A DNA stretch of 49,528 bases from Rhodovulum robiginosum (GTDB lineage Bacteria > Pseudomonadota > Alphaproteobacteria > Rhodobacterales > Rhodobacteraceae): the NCBI RefSeq assembly GCF_003944755.1, contig NZ_RWGU01000034.1:1-49528 (forward strand), in the 5' to 3' direction. Under the pieces are notes generated by a model. It did no database searches and was not told the DNA's origin. It saw only the letters and a program-made list of their open reading frames with translations. Position numbers and translations under genes: made by a program. Each line of letters opens with the position of its first letter. Within the stretch, counting starts at the first letter, position 1. This document shows positions 1 through 8,525 of this stretch, one piece after another.

Positions 1-212
1 CCACCCCCGCCCCAGCCCCGCGCGGCACCGCCGGGCCGGTGCCGGCCGGGGTGTCGGCCAAGCTGGCCCAGGGGGCCGGGCGGGCGGCCAACCCGTCCAA
101 ACCGCCCAACCCCACCCCGCCCTCCAGCCCGTCCAAGCCGACCAAGCCCGCCGATCAGACCAAGGCGGCCGCGATCTATCGCACCGTCAACAGCCAGGGG
201 GGCAAGGGCTAG
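1..212 (+). CDS. C-terminal tail of the type I secretion ABC ATPase that begins at 47761 (gene crosses the linearisation point)
   Basis: The frame read from base 3 has no start and ends at TAG 210-212. It encodes a 69-residue low-complexity tail rich in Pro, Ala, Ser and Lys, ending in TVNSQGGKG. The last base of the window (49528) plus bases 1-2 make one Ala codon (gcc), and the frame of the gene starting at 47761 then continues exactly into this tail. The joined product is 659 residues. The next gene, an HlyD-type fusion protein, starts 3 nt after this stop, the usual ATPase-then-adaptor order of type I secretion operons. What is seen is the frame match and tail composition; circularity is the inference. 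The tail is longer than in typical PrtD-like ATPases, and its role is unknown. Confidence 0.85.
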   Translation, partial: TPAPAPRGTAGPVPAGVSAKLAQGAGRAANPSKPPNPTPPSSPSKPTKPADQTKAAAIYRTVNSQGGKG

Positions 213-215
213 GCC

Positions 216-1526
216 ATGACCGACCACGCCGCCCCCGCCCTGCATACCGGGCTGCGCCCGCTCTCGCTGATCGGCGGGGTGGCCGGGCTGGTCTTTCTGG
301 TACTCCTGGTCGCCTGGGCCGCCTTCACGCCCATCGCCGGGGCGGTGATCGCCCCGGGCCAGGCGGTGGTGCGCGGCCAGCCCAAGCTGGTGCAGAGCCT
401 CGACGGCGGCCGGGTCGAGGCGATCGCGGTGAAATCCGGCGACCGGGTGGCGGCCGGGCAGGTTCTGTTGCGGCTCGATCCCACCCTCCTGGAGGTCAAT
501 CTCGAGATCGCCCGGGCGCGGCTGGCCGAGGCGCTGGCCCGCCAGGCGCGCCTCAGGGCCGAGCATCTGGGCCTCGCCGCGCCGCGCTTCGATTACCCGC
601 CCCTGCCCTTTACGCCGCCCGGCACCGTCGAGCAGGAAGAGGGGCAGCGCCAGATCTTCGCCGCAAGGGCCGAGCTTCTGGCCGGGCGCGCCGCCCAGCT
701 TCAGGAGCGGCGGGCCCAGCTCAACGCCCAGACCGGCGGCATCGCCGGGCAGCTCGATTCGAAACGCGCCCAGCTCGGCTATATCGAGGAAGACCTCGGC
801 AACATCGCCGCGCTGGCCGAAAAGGGGCTGGCGCGCGACAGCCAGCGGCTGGAGCTGCAGCGCAGCCGGGCCGAGCTTCTGGGCCAGATCTCGGCGCTGG
901 AGGCCGACCGGGCACGGCTGGTCAACACCATCCGCGATGCCGAGATCGAGGCGCTGCAGCGGCAGCGCGAGTTCAAGGAACAGGTGGTGACCGAGCTGCG
1001 CGAGGTGACCGCCGAGATAGAAGAGCTGATCCCGCAGATCGTGATCACCGAGACCCGGCTCGACCAGGTCGTTATCCGCGCCCCGGTCGCCGGCGTGGTG
1101 CATGAGATGGCGGTCAGCACCGTGGGCGGCGTGGTGCCGCCGGGCGAGACGATCCTGCAGGTGATTCCGCTGGAACAGGGTCTGGATTTCGAGGTCCGGC
1201 TCGACCCGCGCGCGGTCGACCGGGTGCATCCGGGCCAGCCGGCGCAACTGGTGATGGCCGCGCTCGACCCCAAGGCCACGCCGCGGCTGAAGGGCCATGT
1301 GCGGCGCGTCTCGCCGGGCACCGTCACCGACCCGGCCACCGGCCAGGCGTTTTACCGGGTGGTGCTGGACGTGACCCCCGAAGAGCTGGCGCGCCTCGGC
1401 CCCGAGGTGGCGCTGGTGCCCGGGATGCCGGTCGAGGCCTTCCTGGAGACCGGCGAGCGCACGGTGCTGCGCTATCTGCTCAAGCCGCTCTCCGCCCAGT
1501 TCGAGCGTGCTTTCCGCGAGGACTGA
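216..1526 (+). CDS. HlyD/PrtE-family type I secretion periplasmic adaptor (membrane fusion protein)
   Basis: This 436-residue protein bridges the inner-membrane ABC ATPase and the outer-membrane channel. It has a short cytoplasmic N-terminus and one membrane span at about residues 19-41. A biotinyl-lipoyl-like half follows (LDGGRVEAIAVKSGDRV, about 64-80), then a long Ala/Glu/Arg-rich coiled-coil hairpin (about 85-285). The second lipoyl half carries the family motif VIRAPVAGVVHEM, and the protein ends in beta-barrel segments. The length is normal for the family. It starts 3 nt after the ATPase stop and is followed after 166 nt by an outer-membrane factor, so all three parts of a type I exporter are together. 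The likely cargo on this plasmid is the RTX glycoside hydrolase at 29024-32023, which is an inference. Confidence 0.93.
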   Translation: MTDHAAPALHTGLRPLSLIGGVAGLVFLVLLVAWAAFTPIAGAVIAPGQAVVRGQPKLVQSLDGGRVEAIAVKSGDRVAAGQVLLRLDPTLLEVNLEIARARLAEALARQARLRAEHLGLAAPRFDYPPLPFTPPGTVEQEEGQRQIFAARAELLAGRAAQLQERRAQLNAQTGGIAGQLDSKRAQLGYIEEDLGNIAALAEKGLARDSQRLELQRSRAELLGQISALEADRARLVNTIRDAEIEALQRQREFKEQVVTELREVTAEIEELIPQIVITETRLDQVVIRAPVAGVVHEMAVSTVGGVVPPGETILQVIPLEQGLDFEVRLDPRAVDRVHPGQPAQLVMAALDPKATPRLKGHVRRVSPGTVTDPATGQAFYRVVLDVTPEELARLGPEVALVPGMPVEAFLETGERTVLRYLLKPLSAQFERAFRED

Positions 1527-1692
1527 CTGAGCCCTTCAGGGCACAAACACGCCCGGATCGGCCCGGTTTCGCGGTGCGGGGCTTGCCCGGTGCGGGGGGT
1601 CCCGGCATGCTGAGCGCCACAGGCAGGCCCCGCGCGGGGCCGCGTAAAGCCACCGCCGCGAAGGCGGGGCGCGAGATGAGGCAAGGCAGGCC

Positions 1693-3114
1693 ATGACAGG
1701 GCGGCCACAGATCCGCCGGCGCGCCGCGCCGGTGCGCGGCGTGCGCGGGGCACTCGCCCTCGGCGGGGCGCTGGTGCTGAGCGGCTGCATGGCCCCCACC
1801 CCCTATGACGCGCCGCGCTTTCCCTTTCGTGCCGCCTACAAGGACGCGCCGCAAGCCCGGCCGGTGCTGCTCAGCAACGCCGCCTGGTGGCAGCGGCTCG
1901 AGGACCCGGTGCTCGACGCGCTGGTGGCGCGCGCGCTGGCCGGCAACCTGTCGATCAAATCGGCCCGCGCCCGGCTGCAAGAGGCCCGCGCCAGCCGCGC
2001 CGCGGTGCCCGGGAACGCGACGCTGACCTCTTCGGCCGCGCTCAACGCCGAGGGCACCGACGATCGCGGCCCCGACGGCGTGGGCGAGCTGGACCTGGGC
2101 CTGAACTGGCTGCTCGACCCCTATGGCGGCCGCGCCGCCGAGCGCCGCGCCGCCGACGCGCGCATCGAGGTGGCCGATGCCGAGACCGACGCGGCGCGGC
2201 TGCTGGTGCTGTCGGACATCGCCCGGGCCTATCTCGACCTGCGCTACCGCCAGCGGCTGCTGGCGTTGCGCTCGACCGAGCTGGCCGGCCGCCGGCGCAC
2301 GCTGGGGCTGACCCGCGACCTTGCCTCGGCCAGTTCCGCCACCCGGCTCGACATCGCGCGGGCCGAGGCGCGGGTGGCCGAGATCCAGGCCGAGATACCC
2401 CAGGTGCGGGCCGATATCGCGTCGGCCAAGGCCCAGATCGCGGTGCTGGCCGGCAGCCGGCCCGGCGCGCTGGAGATCGGCCTCGCCCCCGGGCCCCAGC
2501 CGCGGGCCGGCCTCGCGCCCGAGATGGGCATCCCCGCCGACCTGATGCGCAACCGCCCCGATATCCGCATCGCCGAGCGGCGCTATTACGCCGCCGTCGC
2601 CGAGATCGACGTGGCGCGGGCCGCGCTTTACCCCTCGTTGTCGCTGACCGGCGAGATCACGCTGAACGCGCTGGAGGGCGGCCAGGGCGCGGCGGCCTAT
2701 GTGCTGGGCCCCGCGCTGCGCTTTCCGGCGCTGCCCACCGGGGCGGCCAGCGCGGCGGTGCTGGCCGGCCATGCCCGGGCGCGGCAGGCGCATCTGGAGT
2801 GGTCGTCGACGGTTCTGGGCGCGCTCAGGGATGTCGAGACGGCGCTGGTCGATTACCGCGCCGGCACCGAGGCGCTGAGCGCCGCGGCCCGCGCGGCGCG
2901 GCTTTACGGCGAGGCGGTGACGCTGACCCGCGCGGTCTTCGACCGGGGCGAGGCGACGCTGAGCGACCTGATCGATGCCGAGAACGATGTCTCGGACGCC
3001 AATGACAGGCTGGCGCTGACGCTCTACCGGCAGGCGCTGGCCTTTGTCGATCTCAACGTGCAGCTCGGGTCGGGCAGCGCGATCGAAGGCTCTAATCCGG
3101 CCCCCGAGGGCTGA
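1693..3114 (+). CDS. NodT-family outer-membrane efflux lipoprotein (TolC-like outer-membrane factor)
   Basis: This 473-residue product has an N-terminal signal ending in the lipobox LVLSGC with Cys32, so it should be a lipoprotein. Two outer-membrane-efflux repeats follow, rich in long Ala/Arg/Glu helices. Family landmarks include a PADLMRNRPDIRIAERR-type segment, a YPSLSLTGEI strand and a C-terminal RGEATLSDLIDAEN helix. NodT/OprM-like proteins form trimeric channels through the outer membrane. Here it most likely serves the type I exporter encoded just upstream, although this lipoprotein subfamily more often pairs with RND pumps. Using it in place of classical TolC is therefore slightly unusual. 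Its 3' end overlaps the convergent rhomboid gene by 23 nt. Confidence 0.9.
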   Translation: MTGRPQIRRRAAPVRGVRGALALGGALVLSGCMAPTPYDAPRFPFRAAYKDAPQARPVLLSNAAWWQRLEDPVLDALVARALAGNLSIKSARARLQEARASRAAVPGNATLTSSAALNAEGTDDRGPDGVGELDLGLNWLLDPYGGRAAERRAADARIEVADAETDAARLLVLSDIARAYLDLRYRQRLLALRSTELAGRRRTLGLTRDLASASSATRLDIARAEARVAEIQAEIPQVRADIASAKAQIAVLAGSRPGALEIGLAPGPQPRAGLAPEMGIPADLMRNRPDIRIAERRYYAAVAEIDVARAALYPSLSLTGEITLNALEGGQGAAAYVLGPALRFPALPTGAASAAVLAGHARARQAHLEWSSTVLGALRDVETALVDYRAGTEALSAAARAARLYGEAVTLTRAVFDRGEATLSDLIDAENDVSDANDRLALTLYRQALAFVDLNVQLGSGSAIEGSNPAPEG

Positions 3115-3769
3115 TGCGCGGGTCGCGGTCGAGCAGCAGGATCGCCCCCCAGCCGGCCATGAACCCGCCCAGATGGGTCTGCCACGCCAGCCGCCCGCCC
3201 ATCGCCCAGTACATCGCCGCGTTGAGCGCGATCAGCCCCAGCAGCGTCAGCGCCAGCGCCGCCAGCGCGCGCCCGGTCTCGATCCCGTCATCGGCCAGCC
3301 GGTCGGCGAGATCGCTGCCGATCAGGGCGCCCGCCAGCCCGAACAGCGCCCCCGAGGCGCCCACCATCGGCTGCGGCGTATCGGACAACAGCGCATAGCC
3401 CGCCGCGCCGCCCAGGGTAGAGAGCGCCCAGAGCACCAGGAACCGGGCCTGCCCCAGCCGCGCGGCCAGCGGCGTGCCCAGCGAAAACAGCGTCGCCATG
3501 TTCAGCACGAAATGCCACAGCCCGGCATGGAGAAAGCCGTAGCTGAGAAACATCGCCGCCGCCTGGCCCGGGTAGTTCGGCCGCCAGTTGCCCAGAAGCC
3601 CCGGCCAGAAGGCGCCGTATTGATAGACCATGTTGCGCCAGTGGGCGGTGCCCCACAGCCCCGCATCGGCCCCCAGAAGCACCAGCTCGGGCAACAGGCA
3701 AAGCGCGAAGATCGCCAGAATCGCGCCGGCGGGGCGCCGGCGCGGCAGGGGGGGCGCTGGGTCGGTCAT
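3092..3769 (-). CDS. Rhomboid-family intramembrane serine protease
   Basis: This 225-residue polytopic membrane protein carries the rhomboid signature. GASG gives Ser139 as nucleophile, a later QTHLGG gives His199 as the base, and the HAGLWHFVLN helix holds the conserved His/Asn pair (H81/H86, N90). Rhomboids cut transmembrane segments inside the bilayer. The ATG at 3769 was chosen because upstream in-frame codons would run into the preceding gene. It lies 13 nt downstream of the beta-barrel gene and is probably the last gene of the minus-strand EPS operon. Rhombosortases (GlyGly-CTERM sorting) belong to the same superfamily, but no GlyGly-CTERM protein was recognised here, so a general rhomboid role is the safer call. 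It overlaps the convergent efflux gene by 23 nt. Confidence 0.88.
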   Translation of the reverse strand: MTDPAPPLPRRRPAGAILAIFALCLLPELVLLGADAGLWGTAHWRNMVYQYGAFWPGLLGNWRPNYPGQAAAMFLSYGFLHAGLWHFVLNMATLFSLGTPLAARLGQARFLVLWALSTLGGAAGYALLSDTPQPMVGASGALFGLAGALIGSDLADRLADDGIETGRALAALALTLLGLIALNAAMYWAMGGRLAWQTHLGGFMAGWGAILLLDRDPRISPRGPD

Positions 3770-3782
3770 ATGCGCGAGCGGC

Positions 3783-5168
3783 TCAGGGCCGGATCGAGAA
3801 GTTGCGCCTGATCGTGACGAAGACCGCGTTCGAGTGCGCGTCGGGGTTGCCTTCCTCGCGGTCGAGCCGGTGCTCGACGCCCGCCGACAGCCGCCAGTCC
3901 TGGGCCAGCAGACGGTTGTAGGCCAGCCGCAGATTGGCCCGTTCGCGTTCGGTCGTATCGCCGGTGCCGCCATCCTCGATTTGGGCATAGCCCATGTCGA
4001 GCGACAGCGAGGACAGCGCGCCGATCTCGTGCTCCCAGCCGGCATTCAGCCGGGTGCGCAGCACGTCCTCGTCGTCGTCGCTGGTCGAGACCGCGCGCGA
4101 CAGGCCAAGCCGCAGCCCGCCGCGGGGCAATTCGTGGGTATAGCCGACCTCGCCGACCAGCGCGGTCTCGCCGGCCTCGCCTTCCGTGGCGCCGACGCTG
4201 ACCGACAGCCCGCCGCGCGGCAGTTCGAGAGACCGGCCCAGACGCAGCGTGTCGCGGCTGCCGGTCGTGGTGGTGTCATGCGTGTAGGACAGCCGCGCCC
4301 GGCCGTTGGACAGCTCGCGCGACAGGCTCAGGCTGGCGTCCAGCCCCTCGTCCACGTCGGTGCGGCGCACCCCGCCGGTGGTTTTCTCGGTTTCGATCCG
4401 CACGGTGTCGATCTCGGCCTCGAAAACCGTCGCGGCGTCGATCGCGTGATCGAGCCCGATCCCGAGCCGCCGCGTTTCGCGGTCGGTGTCGGGAGTGTCC
4501 TCGGCCGAGAACAGGCGCTGGCTGGCGGTGACATAGCCGGTGGTCACCGGCGAGAACCGCAGCCGCAGCCGGGCCGAGAGGCTGTTGCTCTCGCGGTCGT
4601 AGTAATCGGGGTCGACCGTGTCGGAATAGCGCAGCGCGTTGTGCCGGGCGGTCAGCACCAGCCCCAGCGGCGTGTCGAGGCCGGTCTCGAGGCGCAGGCC
4701 CAGATCGGCGCGCTCGCGGTTGCCCGGGTCGGAGACGAGGAACGGCTCTCCGGTCTCCTCGTCGAGGATCAGCACCGGGTCGGAGAAGGGCGACAGGAAG
4801 CGGATATCGGCCTTTTCCCAGTTCGCGTCGACGGAGATCCGGCTGCGCGCGCTCTCGCGCGTATAGGACAGCCGCGCGCTTGGCGCCTCGAACCCGCTTT
4901 CCGAGCTGTCGGGAAACTCGGCCAGCCTTGCGGTGGTGCCCAGGTCGAGCGCCAGCCGCGCGGTGCGGGTTTCCGAGACAAGGCCAAAGCTCAGCCGCGT
5001 GTCCCACAGCGTCGTGTGCCCGTCGGCATCCGGGTCAAGCTCGAAATTGTCGTCGCTGCGCAGGGAGGATTCCACCCCGAAGACCATGCGCAGCCCGCCC
5101 GTCTCCTGGGCCGGCGCGGTGCCGGCCATCAGGAGGATCATGCCGGCCAGAGCACCGGCCCGCGTCAT
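3783..5168 (-). CDS. Outer-membrane beta-barrel protein of the exopolysaccharide locus (EpsL-like)
   Basis: The product has 461 residues. An N-terminal signal peptide (about residues 1-21, ending APAQE) precedes a chain of alternating amphipathic strands rich in Arg, Asp, Thr and Leu. Typical strand patterns are ARLSYTRESARSRISVDANW and TTGYVTASQRLFSAED, and the C-terminus ends in FSIRP with an aromatic near the end. This is a large barrel of the kind found in exosortase-linked EPS loci (PEP-CTERM 'outer membrane protein'/EpsL group). The ATG at 5168 is preferred over 5186 because AGGAAG precedes it and the signal peptide fits better. It lies 25 nt after the Wza-like gene. A role in moving or anchoring polymer at the outer membrane is inferred, and the exact family is uncertain. 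Confidence 0.75.
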   Translation of the reverse strand: MTRAGALAGMILLMAGTAPAQETGGLRMVFGVESSLRSDDNFELDPDADGHTTLWDTRLSFGLVSETRTARLALDLGTTARLAEFPDSSESGFEAPSARLSYTRESARSRISVDANWEKADIRFLSPFSDPVLILDEETGEPFLVSDPGNRERADLGLRLETGLDTPLGLVLTARHNALRYSDTVDPDYYDRESNSLSARLRLRFSPVTTGYVTASQRLFSAEDTPDTDRETRRLGIGLDHAIDAATVFEAEIDTVRIETEKTTGGVRRTDVDEGLDASLSLSRELSNGRARLSYTHDTTTTGSRDTLRLGRSLELPRGGLSVSVGATEGEAGETALVGEVGYTHELPRGGLRLGLSRAVSTSDDDEDVLRTRLNAGWEHEIGALSSLSLDMGYAQIEDGGTGDTTERERANLRLAYNRLLAQDWRLSAGVEHRLDREEGNPDAHSNAVFVTIRRNFSIRP

Positions 5169-5193
5169 GCTTCCTGCCCCCTGCATCGGCGGT

Positions 5194-5796
5194 CTACTCG
5201 AACAGGCGGCGTTCGGGCACCACGATCACATCGCCGTCCTGCAGCACGGTCGAGCCGGGAATGCCGCCCCCGCGGTAGCTGAACGTATAGATCTGCTCGG
5301 TGCCCGAGGCCGGGTCGGTGCGGTGCAGTTCCACCCGCTTGGACGCGGCGAACTTGGTAAAGCCGCCGGCCGAGGCCAGCGCCTGCAACAGCGTGGTGCC
5401 GCGCGGCAACTCGAACCGGCCGGGCTTGGCGATCTCGCCCATCGTGAAAATGTCGATCGCCGCGGCGGCCGCGGGGCTGCTGGACCGCCGCTGGGACAGC
5501 TGGCCGACCGAGACATAGACATTGGGGGGCGCGGCGAAATTCGAGGCCAGCCCCGAGGTCAGCGCCGTGCGCACCTCGTCGACGCTGCGCCCGGCGGCCT
5601 GCATCGTGCCGACGAAGGGAAAGCTGATGGTGCCGTCGGGCAGCACCAGAACGCTTCGGTTGAGGCTGGAATCCTCCAGAACCTCGACCTGGAGAACATC
5701 GCCGCTGCGGATCGCGTAGCGCGACTGGGCGGCGGCGGCTGTGGCGGACAGGGCGGCCAGAAGGGCAAAAATCAGGCCGATCAATCGTCTGTGCAT
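5194..5796 (-). CDS. Polysaccharide export protein, Wza-like (Poly_export plus SLBB)
   Basis: This 200-residue protein has a signal peptide (about 1-22, ending AAAAQ). The Poly_export domain follows, starting YAIRSGDVLQVEV and continuing VLPDGTISFPFVG. An SLBB-type beta-grasp comes next (FTMGEIAKPGRFELPRGTTL), and the protein ends in DGDVIVVPERRLFE. It would form the periplasmic/outer-membrane exit channel for the polymer. There is no lipobox cysteine and no long C-terminal amphipathic helix, so it is shorter than E. coli Wza, as is usual in exosortase-type EPS loci. The ATG at 5796 has a well-placed GAAGG ribosome site. It follows the TPR gene after 148 nt and is closely followed by the beta-barrel gene, consistent with one export operon. 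Confidence 0.9.
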   Translation of the reverse strand: MHRRLIGLIFALLAALSATAAAAQSRYAIRSGDVLQVEVLEDSSLNRSVLVLPDGTISFPFVGTMQAAGRSVDEVRTALTSGLASNFAAPPNVYVSVGQLSQRRSSSPAAAAAIDIFTMGEIAKPGRFELPRGTTLLQALASAGGFTKFAASKRVELHRTDPASGTEQIYTFSYRGGGIPGSTVLQDGDVIVVPERRLFE

Positions 5797-5944
5797 GGGG
5801 GTACCTTCACCATGAAGCCTCGGATTGCGCATGATCCTAAGCGAAATAAGGGGCTGAAAAAATGATGCTTGTATAAAATTATCCACAAGTATCCCGAATG
5901 CCGCGGTCGCGGGGGCGCGGCCGTGCCGATCCCCCGCGATCCGG
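5797..5944 (-). promoter_or_regulatory. AT-rich leader upstream of the Wza-like gene containing a consensus DnaA-box sequence
   Basis: This 148-bp gap between the TPR gene and the Wza-like gene contains an AT-rich patch (about 5840-5890) that contrasts sharply with the surrounding GC-rich coding DNA. Bases 5879-5887 read TTATCCACA on the plus strand, a perfect match to the DnaA-box consensus. The patch probably also holds a promoter for the Wza-like gene, but no clear -35/-10 pair stood out. It could equally be a spacer within one transcript. Confidence 0.4.
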
Positions 5945-8398
5945 TCAGTTCTCGCCGCCGTCGCCGCTCTCCAGCTCTTGCACCGCCGCGGCGATGCGCG
6001 CGCGCAGATCGCCATAGTCGCGGCTGCTGGCCGCAAGCCGCTCGCGCGCCTTGTCGTACTGGGCGCGGGCGTCTTCGGTGCGGCCCTGGGCGGCATAGAC
6101 CCGGCCCAGGTGGTATTGCACCAGCGGGTCGGCGAGCGCCGCGGCGGCCGGTTCGAGATGGGTCAGCGCCTCGTCGATCTCGCCCTGGCGGAAGGCGATC
6201 CAGCCATAGGTGTCCTGGAAGGCGGGCACCTCGCTGCCGCGCAGCCGCCGGGCGACGGTAAAGGCGCGTTGCAGGCTCTCGGGGTCGTCGCGCACCGTGC
6301 TCAGCAGGCTGGCCAGGTTGTTGGCGACCACCGGGACATCGCTGTTTTCGGCGTAAAGCGCCTCGTAGATCGCGATCGCGCCTTCGGCATCGCCCTGCCG
6401 TTCCAGATGGCCGGCGCGCACCCATTTGAGGTTGCGGCTTTCGGGCAGCGCGGCCTCGGCCTCGGCCAGCACGGCCCCCGCGGCCTCGGTCTCGCCGCGC
6501 TGCATCAGCAGGGCATAGAGCGTGGTCCAGGCGGGTTCGAGCCGCGGTTCCTCGTCGACGAGGCTGCGCAGCTCGGTTTCCGCCGCTTCGCCCTGGCCGG
6601 CCAGGAACAGCACCGAGGCATGGATGAAGCGCGCGGCGAGATCCTCGGGGTTGTTCTCCAGCAGCGCGGTCGCGCGCTCCAGCGCCTCGTCGATCTGGCC
6701 GTTCAGGATATGGGCGCGGATCACCGCCGCTTCGGCCCCCTGCCCCGCGGTGTCGGAGTCGGCGCGTTCCTCGAGGAAGCTCATCAAATCGTCCGACTTG
6801 CGCTGGCTGGCGAAGATCTGGGCCTGCAGCTCGTCGGCCGCGGCGCGGCTTTGCGCCGTGTCCAGCTCGCGCAGCCGGGCGATGTCCTGCTCGGCCCGCG
6901 GCCAGTCCTCCATGCCCAGATGGGTCTGGCCGAGGGCGGTCAGGATCGCCACATTGGTGGGCGCGAGGCGCAGCGACTCGATCAGCACGTCCTCGGCGCT
7001 GCGCCAGTTGTCGTCCTGCATCAGGAACTTGGCATAGCGCAGCGTTTCCTCCGGCGCGCGGTTCGAGGCCTCGACCGCCAGCGACAGCATCTCGGCCATC
7101 AGCTCGCGATTGCCCTCGCGCTCGTAGGCGCGCGCCAGGAGCGTCATGATATCGGCATCCCGCGGCGCAGCGCCGAGCGCCGCGCGCAGCGCGACGATGG
7201 CGTCACCCGTCTTGTCGTCGTCGATCAGCCAGCCGGCCTTGAGCTTGAGCGCGCTCACATGGCCGGGGTCGCGTTCCAGCACCTCTTCGACCAGCGATCG
7301 TGCACCCACCTGGTTGCCCGTGGCCGCCCGCATCCGGGCGAGCGAGACCTTGATGCCGTCGGTCTCTTCCGAGGGTTCGGCGCCGGCGAGGGTCTCTTCC
7401 AGCTCGCGCATCGCACGCTCGCGCGCGCCGGTGGCGAACAGAAAGCCCGCGCGCAGGGCGCTGAACTGGTTGCGGTTGTTGGCCACGTCCGCCGGCGCCG
7501 GGTCGGCGGCCAGGATCTCTTCCAGCTCGGCCAGCGCCGCCCCGGCGCCGCGCAGCTCGGCCAGGAAGCGGATCAGCGTCAACCGCGGCTCGGGGTTGTC
7601 CGACCCCTCGCGGATGCGTCCGCGCAGCCAGGCCTCGGCCGCGTCCAGCCGGTCTTCGGAGACGTACCAGCGCACCAGCGTGGCGCCCATCGTCGCGTCG
7701 TCGGGGAAGATCTCGGTCATGCGCACCAGCTGCGCCTCGATCGCCGACTGGTCGCCCAGCTGGTCGAGTACACCGATGCGAAGCCCGTGCAGGGCGCGCT
7801 CCTGCGGGTTGATCTCCAGCCCCTTGTCGATGGCCGTCAGCGCCGCCGGCCAGTCGGATTCGGACAGAAGCTGGGCGATCGCCACGCGCCGCGCGGCGTA
7901 GAGCGTCGGGTCGGTTTCCAGCAGCGCCCGGGCGCGGGCCACCGCGTCGGCGCGCGCGACCGCATCGTCGGCCTCGACCGCATCGTTGAAATCGAGCGCG
8001 GTGTCGATGGCGCCCAGCAGCGGGTCGCCGGGGGCCAGGGAGAGCGCCTTGTCGGCATAGCGGCGCGCCTCTTCGGGGTTGCCGCCCTCCAGCGCCAGGT
8101 CGGCAAGCGCCCGGTTGGCCTCGAGATCGTTGGGATACTGTTCGGCCACGCGCTTGTACTGGCGATAGGCGCCGCGCTGGTTGCCCTGCTCGCGCACCGT
8201 TTCCGCGTAGAGCAGCCGCGCGTCGCGGTGCTGGCCGTTCAACTGGAAGACGTTGCGCAGCTCGACCAGGGCGCGGTCGACATCGCCCTCGGCAAGCAGG
8301 GCGACGGCGGTTTGATAATGGTTTTCGGCACGTTCCTCGGCACTGTCGCAGCCGGCGACGGCCAGGCACAGCAAGGCGGCGGAAATCAGACGTTTCAA
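5945..8398 (-). CDS. TPR-repeat lipoprotein of the exosortase-type EPS system (PrsT-like)
   Basis: This 817-residue protein starts with a lipoprotein signal (MKRLISAALLCLAVAGC, Cys17). The rest is almost entirely degenerate tetratricopeptide repeats, for example AVALLAEGDVDRALVELRNV, ALALEGGNPEEARRYADKAL-type repeats, and AVYAAQGRTEDARAQYDKAR-like repeats near the end. Long TPR lipoproteins of this type are standard members of PEP-CTERM/XrtA-type EPS clusters, where they are thought to scaffold export proteins at the membrane. It lies downstream of the sugar transferase across a 125-bp gap holding a perfect dyad, and upstream of the Wza-like gene. The precise partner is unknown; the TPR and lipoprotein features are clearly visible. 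Confidence 0.88.
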   Translation of the reverse strand: MKRLISAALLCLAVAGCDSAEERAENHYQTAVALLAEGDVDRALVELRNVFQLNGQHRDARLLYAETVREQGNQRGAYRQYKRVAEQYPNDLEANRALADLALEGGNPEEARRYADKALSLAPGDPLLGAIDTALDFNDAVEADDAVARADAVARARALLETDPTLYAARRVAIAQLLSESDWPAALTAIDKGLEINPQERALHGLRIGVLDQLGDQSAIEAQLVRMTEIFPDDATMGATLVRWYVSEDRLDAAEAWLRGRIREGSDNPEPRLTLIRFLAELRGAGAALAELEEILAADPAPADVANNRNQFSALRAGFLFATGARERAMRELEETLAGAEPSEETDGIKVSLARMRAATGNQVGARSLVEEVLERDPGHVSALKLKAGWLIDDDKTGDAIVALRAALGAAPRDADIMTLLARAYEREGNRELMAEMLSLAVEASNRAPEETLRYAKFLMQDDNWRSAEDVLIESLRLAPTNVAILTALGQTHLGMEDWPRAEQDIARLRELDTAQSRAAADELQAQIFASQRKSDDLMSFLEERADSDTAGQGAEAAVIRAHILNGQIDEALERATALLENNPEDLAARFIHASVLFLAGQGEAAETELRSLVDEEPRLEPAWTTLYALLMQRGETEAAGAVLAEAEAALPESRNLKWVRAGHLERQGDAEGAIAIYEALYAENSDVPVVANNLASLLSTVRDDPESLQRAFTVARRLRGSEVPAFQDTYGWIAFRQGEIDEALTHLEPAAAALADPLVQYHLGRVYAAQGRTEDARAQYDKARERLAASSRDYGDLRARIAAAVQELESGDGGEN

Positions 8399-8498
8399 GG
8401 CGTTTGTCCCGGTTCAGCTCGGTTCACGGTGTACGATACCAGCCGCGCCGGGGGCTGTCTTCCCTCTCATGTGTGCTGTCGTTGCCCGCCAGCGTCCG

Positions 8499-8525
8499 GA
8501 TCGGGAAAAACTGTTTTTCCCGATC
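8499..8525. other. Perfect 12-bp inverted repeat with 3-nt loop
   Basis: The arms 8499-8510 and 8514-8523/8525 are exact reverse complements (GATCGGGAAAAA / TTTTTCCCGATC) around CTG. The dyad touches the stop codon of the sugar-transferase gene (TGA on the minus strand, 8524-8526) and lies about 100 bp upstream of the TPR gene. A/T tracts sit inside the stem rather than after it, so it is not a textbook intrinsic terminator. It could act as an attenuator, an mRNA-end stabiliser or an operator for the downstream genes. Confidence 0.6.

Noticed and set aside
1626-1641. 16-bp palindrome GGCCCCGCGCGGGGCC between the adaptor and outer-membrane genes
   Set aside because: Made only of G and C in a GC-rich region, so chance is likely; no T-tract follows, so not called a terminator.
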